Origin: Chionoecetes opilio
Taxonomy: Eukaryota > Arthropoda > Malacostraca > Decapoda > Majidae
Assembly: GCA_016584305.1 (NCBI GenBank)
Contig: JACEEZ010020100.1
Coordinates: forward strand, 876,429 to 940,428
Length of the DNA: 64,000 nucleotides
Reading direction: 5' to 3'
Shown here: positions 21,020 through 33,860 of the stretch, one piece after another
Layout of the letters: every line of letters starts with the position of its first letter
How positions within the stretch are numbered: position 1 is the stretch's first letter
Notes under the pieces: generated by a model
Database searches by the model: none
What the model was told of the DNA's origin: nothing
The model's input: only the letters and a program-made list of their open reading frames with translations
Program-made: the position numbers and the translations under genes

Positions 21020-21284
21020 GTGTCCAGGGCGGTGGTGAGTGTGGGTGTGTTGGTGTGTGCTCATCACCTCATGGCGGCGAACGAGGCGGTGTTGGTGGTC
21101 ACGTTCGCAGACTTTCCCCGCACGCCGCACAACGACCAGGCGGAGTTTTGTGTTTGCACGGACAACACAAGCATTGCGGAAGCTGATGCTGGAGCGGCGT
21201 CGAGGGTAACGAAGTGGCAACATCCTAAAGCCCCGGAAGGAGGAAGAGCGAGGGAGGAGACACGCAAGGGCCCATCACACTGCA
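21020..21284 (+). other. GC-rich patch with a short unassigned frame
   Basis: GC- and CpG-rich DNA, with a frame whose internal ATG at about 21071 reads MAANEAVLVVTFADFPRTPH. It ends inside the next MITE. I do not recognise it. It could be part of an exon, a promoter-proximal CpG patch or chance. Confidence 0.2.
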
Positions 21285-21497
21285 TTAACGCCTTGAGACC
21301 CAGAACGTAATTTCCATTGTAATTTGGGTACTATTAGACGATTTTTAGTGAATATATGGAATATTTTATAGATGTGACCTGTTTAGTATCCTTGTCGACT
21401 AACTAATTTGGTATATGAAGTGAATTTTCTTAATTTTATGGCTCTACAACATACACTTTTTTATAGCAAATGAAAGATCTGGGCGCGAAGTGGTTAA
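21285..21497 (-). mobile_element. TTAA-type (piggyBac-like) MITE copy, reversed
   Basis: TTAACGCCTTGAGACCCAGA at the left and GGGCGCGAAGTGGTTAA at the right, with TTAA at both ends. Terminal positions carry several substitutions. Confidence 0.88.
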
Positions 21498-21566
21498 CGC
21501 AGCAGGGAAGGAAATCAGGAAGTCTGGCTGAGGAACAATATGTTTTGTTTATGCTGAAAGTATGCC

Positions 21567-21850
21567 TTTGTTTATGACTACGAATCCGCGGGCCCTGGTT
21601 CGTATCCAGGCCATGGAAAATCGGCGACCAGCCAAACCAGCTGTTCTTCCTCCCTTTCGTGTTGATAAATGGGTACCTGGGGAAACCTGGGTAAGGTAAC
21701 TGTGGTAATCCGGATGTTACACTAGCCCTGTGTCCCGGGGCAACGGGTCCTCAGTCTCCTCACCCACCACAGGCTCAAAGGGCTATTGCCACGGAGATGA
21801 GCACTGAGGCCACGCGGAGAATAGCGTATGCCCCCATCTTTACCTTTACC
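21567..21850 (+). mobile_element. tRNA-derived SINE, type A, 5'-truncated
   Basis: Starts just after the A box at CTACGAATCCGCGGGCCC, then the B box GGTTCGTATCC (21597-21607). The type-A body follows (GTTGATAAATGGGTACCTGG, ACTAGCCCTGTGTCCCGGGG, GCCACGGAGATGAGCACTGA) to GTATGCCCCCATCTTTACC. Confidence 0.8.
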
Positions 21851-21939
21851 TACCTAAAAGTCTGAGTCGCTCTGCCACAGCTCTCGCCCCATTGTTAGCC
21901 ACCTTCCCGCGTCCTGTCAGGGGATGCACGCAGTTCCCA

Positions 21940-22275
21940 TCACGCTGCGTCATTTATTGAAAGGCCGGAAACACCAACCAATACCAAGCTTCGAACAGGA
22001 CGTGAATCTCGAAATACATTGAATAGATTACAAAAAAGAAGAAGATTAATGGCTGAACCACTCATGCCCTTGTTAAATACGGGTGAGAGAGTGAACAGGC
22101 AATACAAAACTGGTTCGCAAATAGAGTCAATGGTTTTCAAAGGAAGCTAGACAATGTCATGGATGGGGATGAAAGTCTTTGGGTGGATGTAGGTAGTGTT
22201 AATTAACAGCACTAACTACCACGTGTAGGTCTCACGGTCTGAGCCTCTTGTAGCTTTCTTATGCTCTTAAATATG
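21940..22275 (+). mobile_element. CR1-like LINE, 3'-end fragment
   Basis: The last ~130 bp carry the conserved 3' blocks (GCTAGACAATGTCATGGATG, GTGGATGTAGGTAGTGTTAA, CACGTGTAGGTCTCACGG, CTTGTAGCTTTCTTATGCTC). The upstream part is diverged reverse-transcriptase tail. A small duplication within GGTCTGAGCCTC is specific to this copy. Confidence 0.65.
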
Positions 22276-22469
22276 CCTGTTTGTAAAATTAATATGTCTT
22301 TCTTGTTTGTCGACTTTCCATTTGACTTACTACGTTCAATATTTCATTTTTTTCTGTCGCATTGTTTGAGTTTGATGTTTGTTGTCGTTTTGTATTAGTG
22401 GAAGGAACGACGTGGCATTACTCACTCTATACCGTGAAATGAGATCAGAAAGTATGTCATCTTCCTAAT

Positions 22470-24170
<1,701 letters not shown>

Positions 24171-24520
24171 TCAGACAGAGAAAAAAGAATAAAATGAAAT
24201 CCTCAAACTACATAACAGAAAAACTTAGCCAAAATTGAGTTAACAAGCAAATTGCCCCAACAAACCAAGCCTCTCATAGAATCTCACGAAGAACAAAAAA
24301 AAAATGTTTGTATATACCTTCGTAAATAACTGAGATTTAGGACAAAGAATCTCATGACACGCCTAGGATAGAACAACACAGGAAGAATTTTTTTACCTAA
24401 ACCCTGAGAATGTCATGACAAAATACTCTAGAGCTGATCCCATGACATCCTCCCCTCACAAGGTTATTTTGACTTCATGGCTACCGCTTATTCCCGTCTC
24501 CTGAAGGTTGGAAAGACAAG

Positions 24521-24559
<39 letters not shown>

Positions 24560-25179
24560 ACAGGGATGAATAAACAAGGGTGAGTCTCCTGCAGCGGAAC
24601 TTATTCAGTGTGTGTGTATTTCCAGGTTTGTTTAGGAAGACGTGTTTATGGTTTGAGTCGCGATGCCTCAAGAAGGTTAAGTAATGAGGCATATCAGGTG
24701 TTGTGAGTGGGACGTGTAGGATGTGTTTTGATGTACGGTTCTAGTTAGGAGTGTTTGTAGGGACGCCAGAGAGATGAGAAGAGATTATAGTAGAGGTGAT
24801 AAGAGATGAAAGGCGTTCAAGGAGTTTAATAGTCTAACTCCTATCACTTTGTCATCTCTGCTTCAACTCTCAACATTTCCTTTCTGCCACAAAGTACTAA
24901 ACTAAACTCGAATGAAATAACATCTGTATTATTTCATTAAAAAAATGTTACAAAAATATACCTATAATTCATTTGATGCGCAATTTAGTTTAATCTGCGT
25001 TTAGTGTCTTTTCGGTTCGCCTTGATACCACGCGTGTGCTTTAATGTTTTTTTCCCGTTCACTGATAAGTACATCGTTGGTAACTTGCCAAGGATTCGAA
25101 GGATTTCCTGTCGAGGTGATAATGTTGAAAGGTCGTTCAAGGAGTTTCAGTCTAACCACAGCACTACATTTTTTTTTTT
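24171..25179. other. Non-coding stretch, nothing recognised
   Basis: Contains one more (GA)n at 24523-24556, with a GTTACAGGGATGAATAAACA segment after it. That segment also follows the GA tract at 23.69 kb, so the two tracts share flanks and arose by duplication. Confidence 0.55.
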
Positions 25180-27240
25180 TAAACCCTAGCACATCTTTTT
25201 TTAAGCCATAGCACATCTTTTTTTAAGCCATAGCACATCTTTTTTTAAGCCATAGCACATCTTTTTTTAAGCCACAGCACATCTTTTTTTTAACCACAGC
25301 ACATCTTTTTTTTAACCACAGCACATCTTTTTTTTAACCACAGCACTTTTTTTTTTTAACCACAGCACTACATCTTTTTTTTAACCATAGCACTTTTTTT
25401 TTTTAACCACAGCACTACATCTTTTTTTTTAACCACAGCACACATCTTTTTTATAACCACAGCACTAATCTTTTATTTAAACCACAGCACCTACATCTTT
25501 TTTTAAACCACAGCACTACATCTTTTTTTAACCACAGCACCACATCTTTTTTAAACCACAGCACTACATCTTTTTTTAAACCACAGCACTACATCTTTTT
25601 TTAACCAGAGCACTACATCTTTTTTTAACCACAGCACTACATCTTTTTTAACCACAGCACTACATCTTTTTTTAACCACAGCACTACATCTTTTTTTAAC
25701 CACAGCACCACATCTTTTTTTAACCACAGCACTACATCTTTTTTTTAAACCACGGCACTACATCTTTTTTTTAACCACAGCACCACATCTTTTATTTAAC
25801 CACAGCACTACATCTTTTTTTTAACCACAGCACTACATCTTTTTTTTAACCACAGCACTACATCTTTTTTTTAACCACAGCACTACATCTTTTTTTTAAC
25901 CACAGCACACATCTTTTATTAACCACAGCACTACATCTTTTTTTAACCACAGCACTACATCTTTTTTTTAACCACAGCACTACATCTTTTTTTTAACCAC
26001 AGCACTACATCTTTTTTTAAACCACAGCACTACATCTTTTTTTTAACCACAGCACTACATCTTTTTTTTAACCACAGCACTACATCTTTTATTAAACCAT
26101 AGCACTACATCTTTTATTAAACCACAGCACTACATCTTTTATTAAACCACAGCACTACATCTTTTATTAAACCACAGCACCACATCTTTTATTAAACCAC
26201 AGCACTACATCTTTTATTAAACCACAGCACTACATCTTTTATTAAACCACAGCACTACATCTTTTATTAAACCACAGCACCACATCTTTTATTAAACCAT
26301 AGCACTACATCTTTTATTAAACCACAGCACCACATCTTTTATTAAACCACAGCACTACATCTTTTATTAAACCACAGCACTACATCTTTTATTAAACCAC
26401 AGCACTACATCTTTTATTAAACCACAGCACTACATCTTGTATTAAACCACAGCACTACATCTTTTATTAAACCACAGCACTACATCTTTTATTAAACCAC
26501 AGCACTACATCTTTTATTAAACCACAGCACCACATCTTTTTTTAAACCACAGCACTACATCTTTTATTAAACCACAGCACTACATCTTTTATTAAACCAC
26601 AGCACCACATCTTTTATTAAACCACGGCACTACATCTTTTTTTAACCACAGCACACATCTTTTTTTAAACCACAGCACCACATCTTTTATTAACCACAGC
26701 ACCACATCTTTTATTAAACCACAGCACTACATCTTGTTTTTAACCACAGCACTACATCTTTTATTAAACCATAGCACTACATCTTTTATTAAACCACAGC
26801 ACTACATCTTTTATTTAACCACAGCACTACATCTTTTTTTTAACCACAGCACTACATCTTTTTTTTAACCACAGCACTACATCTTTTTTTTAACCACAGC
26901 ACCACATCTTTTATTAAACCATAGCACTACATCTTTTATTTAACCACAGCACTACATCTTTTTTTTAACCACAGCACTACATCTTTTTTTTAACCACAGC
27001 ACTACATCTTTTATTAAACCACAGCACCACATCTTTTTTTTAACCACAGCACTACATCTTTTTTTTAACCACAGCACCACATCTTTTTTTTAACCACAGC
27101 ACTACATCTTTTTTTTAACCACAGCACCACATCTTTTTTTTAACCACAGCACCACATCTTTTTTTTAACCACAGCACATCTTTTTTTTAACCACAGCACC
27201 ACATCTTTTTTTTAACCACAGCACATCTTTTTTAAGCGTA
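25180..27240. repeat. 2.1-kb minisatellite, 25-bp unit
   Basis: About 80 units of AACCACAGCACTACATCTTT followed by five more bases. Two subtypes form domains. Outer units have a pure T run (T7-T8) before AACC, while units from about 26090 to 26640 mostly read TTTTATTAAACC. The left edge has shorter 22-24-bp units with AAGCC/CATAGC. There is no coding capacity. Confidence 0.97.
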
Positions 27241-29339
27241 GCACAATTTTTTTTATTTTCATCTAGTGCGAATTAATTGTGGTTTTGATTCAAGTTTATA
27301 CGTTTAGATAATTTTCAAGGTTATTATGCTTTTCAGTCAAACCAGAACACGAGTACATTTTTTTTTTCATATAGTGCGAATTATTTTGGTTTTTATTAAG
27401 TTTATATACGGTTAGGGTTATTTTTCAAGGTTATAATGCTTTTTGGGTTGATATCGTTGCTATGGTGGTAGTGATCAGTGTGTAGCAGTAGGAGCTCTCT
27501 GTGTGTAGTTAAGACCAGGTTGATTTCACCCTACCAAGTGTGTTTTGTTTTTTGCGGGAAATCTATATACGTGGTGAACATTCCTGGGCTCAATCATGTT
27601 TATACGTTTAGATTGTTTTTCAAGGTTATTATGCCTTTTGGGTTGATATCGTCCCTATGTGGTAGTGATAAGAGTGCTATTTAGACCAGGTTGATTTCAT
27701 CCAACCTTGCGTGTTTTATTTATTGGGGGAAACATTAATTAAAATTATGTACTTGGTGAAAATTAATGAGATCGGCAGTGCTTTCGAAGGTCAGTGTGGC
27801 TAACATATGCAAGTTAATGAAGTCCTTTCGTTAAAATCAGTGAGTCGCGTATAATTTGGTCTCACGCCTTCATGTATTAAGAAAGGTGAATATATACGTA
27901 TATATCTTATACTGACTTAGGTTATTTTGGGTGACCAAGTTTTGCCTCTGTGCTTAATATTTTGTGAGTAAGTTATTTGTTATTATATTCATGTGACTCG
28001 TGTAAATTCGGGATTATAGAAGTAAGCATTTGTATAATATAAGAAAATTTAGAAATATCTAGTTAATGATGAAAAGCTACATAGAGCAAACTTATTCATG
28101 GATAAATAAATGACGTTGATAATTAATAAGTGATGAAATAGAATCTGCAACTCCTATACTAAAAAAAAAAAAGGTAATATATAATAATGATGAATAATAA
28201 CATGAGTAATAATAATTAATAAATAAAGTAAAACAATAACATGAGATCACGTAACATTTTCTAAGATACTTTTAGCTGAAAAAGGAACGAAGGACAATAT
28301 TGATAACTATTGCAAATGAGAATATTAATAAGAATAACTGAAAATATAAGTAATAAACAATTTTGAGACCTGTTGACAAGGATAACATTGAGTGGGCAAC
28401 ACAAACCTACCCTACAGGTTGCAGTATCGGGTCCTGCGGTGACGATACGGGTTGTTTGGTGTTGACAGTCCCGGGTTCAGGTCCAGGGTCAAGGCTTAGT
28501 TGATTCAAAGTCAAAGTCAACGTCAAAATATTTCACTTGCCCAATATCTTAAACATTAGAATATGCAACACATTGGTATGACAAGGCAGAGAGAGCTCTT
28601 TGAATGGAGAAACATTTTTAAAGAGCTCCTTTGATAATTATGATCTTATCGAGGACAACACATTTTATTATTCATTTTTTCATCAACAAGTTTTTTTTGC
28701 AACATGGTTAACATATTTTTTTTCTCCTATACATGACCGCTGTCTACCTACCTACACTACCTCAATCAATAGTATAATCTTAATCTATATACACAATCTT
28801 TAACATTACTCGTTAATCATATATTTTTTAACTTTAATTTTAAATGATAGAAGTAGACATAAACAGTGCTATCTTGGAACAGCGAGGTCGTAGTGATAGC
28901 AAGTGGAAATCAACACTTTTCCTTCATTTGCCTTGACTCAACATAAAAATCCACCTGACTATATATCCTTCACTCATCTGTAAAACTCCTCAAAACTTTA
29001 TATTTTCGTCAAACTTTATATTTTCAAGCATTTTTTTGTCATTGAAATATATAACTTCTTTTGTCTTTATCTTCTTCGTCAGGGAAATGTTCAGCTTCTG
29101 CAATTATTCTTTCCTCCTCGTCATGGAAATAAGTGGGTCGGTAAGTCTTTTCCTCCTTGGGGAACCACGTGTGTCTCGCGCGGAAGTGTTCGTGTAACTC
29201 TTAAGTCCTTCACGTCACCGAGACAATGACAGCGAGGCGGAAGGAACAGTAAATCAGTGGTGGGGTTTTATTTTCTATTTCCGGGAGTTATTATTAAGTT
29301 ATAAATCATGGCGAAGCTTGGGATTCTAGGCACGTGGTT
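27241..29339. other. AT-rich non-coding stretch with a degenerate duplication
   Basis: Between about 27290 and 27720 the blocks GTTTATACGTTTAGAT, TTTTCAAGGTTATTATGC and TTTTGGGTTGATATCGT recur two to three times, a decayed tandem duplication of roughly 190 bp. The rest, to 29330, is AT-rich with no supported exon. Near 28470 a GGGTTCAGGTCC motif resembles a tRNA B box, but no A box pairs with it. Confidence 0.5.
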
Positions 29340-29377
29340 GTGTGTGTGTGTGTGTGTGTGGTTTGTGTGTGTGCGTT

Positions 29378-29413
<36 letters not shown>

Positions 29414-29490
29414 CACCCTGAAAATCCTTTGGTTTAGCCTTTGTAGGGTTTCTCAAAGGGGACATTTAGTACGCCACCCCCCCTTCACAC

Positions 29491-29576
<86 letters not shown>

Positions 29577-29615
29577 ATACGCACTCCCAAGGTCTTGCCA
29601 AAGTCGAGGGCGTTG

Positions 29616-29687
<72 letters not shown>

Positions 29688-29778
29688 GCTAGGGCTCAAG
29701 GGGGGACTATAGGATTACAGCTAGGGAATGGCTCTCGAGTAAACTTACGTGGCAGTAATTGCAAAGTTCCTCGTCCTG

Positions 29779-29873
<95 letters not shown>
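29340..29873. repeat. Cluster of (GT)n, (GA)n, (CA)n and (CT)n microsatellites
   Basis: GT at 29340-29360, GA at 29386-29413, CA at 29491-29572 and 29619-29685, CT at 29780-29872. The 205-residue + frame over it is translated repeat. Confidence 0.96.
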
Positions 29874-29876
<3 letters not shown>

Positions 29877-31146
29877 CTCCACTCCTTTCTTTATTATTCC
29901 TTCGCTATTCCCTTTTTTATCCTCTCCTTTCTATCAATTCTCATAGGATAGTTTATTTAATCTTCTCATCCTCTCCCTCTTCTTCTTTCTCTTTCTCTAC
30001 CCCTCTTCCTTCATTATTCCTATTCCAGCTTTTCCCCTTTCCTTACTAACGCTTCTCATAGCAATATCTAACCTTTCTAAAGTCTATGTATCCTTTCACT
30101 TTTTCTCCCTTCTTAAGTCTTTCCCAATCCCGCACTGTTCCATTTTAATACCCATTTTAACCACCTCTTATTTACTACTCATAACATTATTGACCATTTA
30201 TAGCCTCTCCTTACGCCCTTTCCCCTATCCATCACTCGCCGTCTAAACTTTCCTTCCCTTCAATACGTATATCTGTTCCTTATATTACGTATCACTATTC
30301 CATTTTTATACCCATTCCAACTTACCACTTCTTACGACCTCTTCTTACATCCTTTTCTTACAACCTTTTCCCCATCCATCATCTTACCACCTCTTACGTG
30401 CAACCTCTTCTTACAACCTTTTCCCAATCCATTATCTTACCACCTCTTACGTGCAACCTCTTCATACAACCTTTTCCCAATCCATTATCTTACCACCTCT
30501 TACGTGCAACCTCTTCATACAACCTTTTCCCAATCCATTTGTATACCCATTCCATATTACCACTTCTTATAACCTCTTCGTACACCCTTTCCCCTATCCA
30601 TCACTCACCCGTTAAACTTTCCATCCCTTCCGTGCGTATATACAAAGGTCATGCCATGGTTGGAGAATGGGAAGGGAATTTGACTTTGGGAGTTCGTGGG
30701 GTCAAGCCAAGCCAAGCCAGCCAAGCCAAGACCTAGGATCCCAGCGGCGCCTTTCTGCTGGCTCGATACAGTGGTGCGGCAACGCTATAAGAGGGGAGTG
30801 GCGAAGGCTTGTGTCTGGGGGTGAAGGAGTTAAGTATCTTGCACTTGAGATGAGAGGCTGTGTGTTTGTGTGTGTGTGTGTTACCTAGTTTGTTATCACT
30901 ACATTTTTATCATTACTATTTAACAGCTACTATTTAGCAGCAATACATGCATCAGTCGTGGCCAGGTGTGCGGCCTATACATGGAACACAGCGGGCAGGT
31001 GTATAGTTAGGCAGGTGACCCTTAGGTATGGCGGGCCTCAAGGTGAGCCAGTGCCAGGAGAGAGTAGGGTGACAGGGCCAGGCCACCACCACCAGTGCCT
31101 ACACAGTGCCACGCCGTCCCTTAGATACAAACAGTTAGATACAGAT
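29874..31146. other. Pyrimidine-rich stretch with a 54-bp triplication
   Basis: From about 30385 to 30545 the unit TTACCACCTCTTACGTGCAA plus CCTCTTCATACAACCTTTTC recurs three times at about 54-bp spacing. Upstream and downstream it is irregular T/C-rich DNA. About 30690-31130 is ordinary sequence with a short GCCAAGCCAAGCCAGCC run. No exon is supported. Confidence 0.6.
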
Positions 31147-31172
31147 AGGTAGTGGTGAGTCAATAGGGAGTT
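31147..31172 (+). mobile_element. CR1-like LINE fragment, first part (host of the nested stack)
   Basis: AGGTAGTGGTGAGTCAATAG followed by GGAG corresponds to AGGTAGTTAGTGCGGAGTCA and TTAGGGAG in the intact copy at 54.37 kb. The element continues at 33755 after the MITE and at 35229 after the Helitron. Confidence 0.75.
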
Positions 31173-31197
31173 TTAACCCCTTCACGCCCAGATCTTT

Positions 31198-33562
31198 AAC
31201 ACTTTAACACTTTATTATGTTTGCCATTTTACAATATTTTATAATGATTATAACAGGATAAGGGGTTGCAAACAGCCCTTTACAAGCAAAAGCTTTTTGG
31301 GCCAAGGTGTGGAGAGAGAGGGAAAACACACAGAAAAAATAATAAATAAACACCAGGTATATAAATACTAAACAAATACTGACATAAACAGGCGATGATA
31401 GTTAGTAAGTTACTTAGACTAATTGACAGGATAATATACACTAGTAATAAATAATATTAAACAGTTGCTGTGAAGAATTACACAAAAAATAAGTACAAGA
31501 ACAATAATAACAATGATAATAGTACACAGAGCTAGTATAATGATAATAAATGTTTCTTGAATGTATGTTTAAAAGTGCTTAAGGTAGGTGAATGTTTGAT
31601 ATGTACAGGGATATCATTCCATAACTTGGGACCTTGGTACATTAGGGAATGCTTGTTAGTCTATAACAAGCTTGTTAAGTCTGCTTGTTAGTCTGGTTAG
31701 TCTATGACTAGGTATGGACAGGGAGCGTTGGTTGTGGGTTTGGTAATTGTGAAGTAGTTGGTCATTATTGTAGTTAGACGCTGATTGTTTGTACATAAAG
31801 GATGCAATATTTAATTTTGATAAATAATTTAGATTCAAAATATTTAAGGATTTAAATAATGGAGGAGTGTGCTCGCAGTAGTCACTGTTGGTTATTATTC
31901 TGATGACTTTTTTATGGAGTACATTTAGATGGTTTAAATGACAGGGATAAGTGGTGGACCAAATGAGATTACAATAATTGAGATGGGGTAAATGTGAGCA
32001 TAATACATGCATTTAAGAACTTCCACTGGGGCGAAGGGTTTGACTTTGAGAAGGAGTGGAATTAATCTAGATAATTTTAAACAGAGGTTGGACAGATGAT
32101 GTTTAAAAGTTAAGTTTTTGTCAAAGATTAATCCAAGGAACTTTATCTTGTATACTTGAGTAATGTCGTCATTTAAAAAATTTAGATTTGGTAATGGTTG
32201 GTATCTGGTAGTGGTATTTGTAGATAACATGAAATATGTCTTGGCTGTATTTATAGTTAGGCGGTTAGCCAAACACCACTCCGAGAATTTAGCTAGCTCT
32301 GCATTTGCTCTATTGATTAGTTCTGTGGGTTTGTCACCAATTAAGTAAAGCGTAGAATCATCGGCAAATAATATGGTATTTAGTGTCTCAGATATGTTAC
32401 ATATGTCATTGATGTATAATAGAAACAGAATAGGTCCCAGTATACTGCCTTGAGGTACTCCTAGATGCACTGATTTGGTGGGGGAAGAGATAGTGTTGAA
32501 GACTGTATATTGGGTCCTATTACTTAGGTATGAGTTGAACCAGTCATGAATACAGCCACGAATTCCATAGTGATACATTTTGTCCAGTAAAATATTGGGT
32601 TGAACAGTGTCAAATGCTTTTCGAAAATCAATAAAGATTGAAATGATAGATTTGTTGTTATTTAGTGCTGTGTATAGGGCAGATGTGTAGGTATTGATGG
32701 CATCAAAGGTATTAAAACCAAGTCTAAATCCAAATTGCTTATCATTTAGTATGTTCATTTTACTTAAGAATATCAATAGGTGCTTTTTCATTAATAATTC
32801 AAAAATTTTTGAGAACACAGGTAAGATAGAAATAGGTCGATAGTTGGACAAATCAGTTTTGTTTCCAGATTTATGGATTGGAATTACTTTAGCCAGCTTG
32901 AATTTGTTGGGAAAAACACCAGTCCTAATAGATGGATTGAACAGTATTGTAAGGGGTTTGGCAAATATTTCTTTGTTTTCTTTTATTATTTCTACTGATT
33001 CTTAGTATTTAGTCTGAAACTTGCGAATCTTTGTAAGTAATAGTTTGCTTTGACTTGTTTAATTAGGTTAGTAAGATAGTTTCGGTATTTTTTGTATACA
33101 TCGAAATTTATCATTCCTAGCTTATATGATTTGTACAAGGTGAATTGTGTTGTATAGATTTTATTATTCCTTGCGTTATCCATGGTTTTTGGAGTCTTTT
33201 AGTTGAAATGAATTTAGATATTTTAGGAAAACAAGAATAGTAAATGCTATGTACCTTGTCTAAAAAAATATTACAATTTACATCTGTATCATTACTGATT
33301 AGTATGGAATTCCAATTAATGTCTGCGATCTTAGTTTTAAATTTTGAACGATTTTGATAGTTTTTTTAGCCTAAAGGATATTTTGTGTTTCGTACAAGGC
33401 TTCCCTAGAATTGGGATGTTTAGAAACACGGGGAGGTGGTCGCTTAGGGGAAAGTGAAGAATGCCGGAGGTAGAGGGTACTGTGAAATTTGTCCATATGT
33501 GGTCCAGAAGGCTGTGGAAGGTGAGGCTGTGGAGTTACTGTCAGGAAATCTTGTTGGGCGAA
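31198..33562 (-). mobile_element. 5'-truncated CR1/Jockey-type LINE inside the MITE
   Basis: A minus-strand element whose 3' end (left side) is a short direct repeat: AACACTTT twice, after the target sequence GATCTTT. Its 5' end at about 33562 cuts into the endonuclease coding region. The flanking ATCTTT at 31192-31197 and 33563-33568 is the likely target duplication. Order from 5' to 3': endonuclease tail, linker, reverse transcriptase, C-terminal region, about 330 bp of 3' UTR, octamer tail. Octamer 3' repeats in place of poly(A) are typical of CR1-group elements. Confidence 0.85.
31532..33540 (-). pseudogene. LINE ORF2 relic: endonuclease end plus reverse transcriptase
   Basis: Visible domains on the minus strand: the end of an EEP endonuclease (LLDHIWTNFTVPST at about 33.5 kb and FPLSDHLPVF at about 33.43 kb), a basic linker (YKKYRNYLTNLIKQVKANYY, about 33.05-33.1 kb), then reverse transcriptase. 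The latter has KVIPIHKSGNKTDLSNYRPI, the palm motif FIDFRKAFDTV, GVPQGSILGPILFLLYINDI and the catalytic FADDS (about 32.36 kb). Near 32000 one frameshift moves the C-terminal part to another frame (HLNYCNLIWSTTYP, KKVIRIITNS), which ends SLMYQGPKLWNDIPV and a stop at 31532. Stops and shifts between 33.0 and 33.4 kb also show that it is dead. Family knowledge: such ORFs nick target DNA and copy their RNA onto it. Confidence 0.9.
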
Positions 33563-33754
33563 ATCTTTCCTTTGCTACATAAAATTGTCTGTTGTTAGCC
33601 ATAAAATTTCAAAAAGTAACTTGATATACCAAATTACCTAGTGGACAAGGATACTAAACAGGCTATATCTATAAAATATTGCTTATATTCATTAAAATCG
33701 TTTAATGGTGCCCAAACTACTATGGAAATTACGTTCTGGGCCTCAAGGGGTTAA

Positions 33755-33860
33755 AAGGAGGCTAGACAACTTCATGGATGGGGATGAAAGGTGGATGTAG
33801 GTAGTGTTAAGTAACAGGAACTACCACGTGTAGGTTTCACGGCCTCTTGTAGCTTCCTTA
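33755..33860 (+). mobile_element. CR1-like LINE fragment, second part
   Basis: Continues the host fragment with AAGGAGGCTAGACAACTTCA, GATGGGGATGAAAGGTGGAT, AACAGGAACTACCACGTGTA and CCTCTTGTAGCTTCCTTA, and is cut at 33860 by the Helitron. The tail resumes at 35229-35250 (TATTCTTATAATCTTATGTTC-like). Confidence 0.82.

Larger units (their letters stand above)
31173..33754 (+). mobile_element. TTAA-type MITE copy split by a LINE
   Basis: The left end is TTAACCCCTTCACGCCCAGA to 31197. The remainder (33563-33754) runs through TTGTCTGTTGTTAGCCATAA to GGGCCTCAAGGGGTTAA. The intervening 2.37 kb is a LINE relic. The TTAA at each outer end coincides with the TTTAAAAGG of the CR1-like host fragment, so the MITE entered that fragment at a TTAA. 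Confidence 0.85.

Noticed and set aside
25180..27240. CRISPR-like array (regular repeats of ~25 bp)
   Set aside because: Units are directly adjacent with no unique spacers, and the context is eukaryotic; it is a minisatellite.
27250..27720. Retroviral or LTR-type direct repeats
   Set aside because: The repeated blocks are short and degenerate, lack TG...CA ends and a primer-binding site, and enclose no coding sequence; simple duplication explains them.
28430..28490. tRNA or SINE suggested by GGGTTCAGGTCC
   Set aside because: No A box at proper spacing, and the flanks match none of the SINE types in the window.
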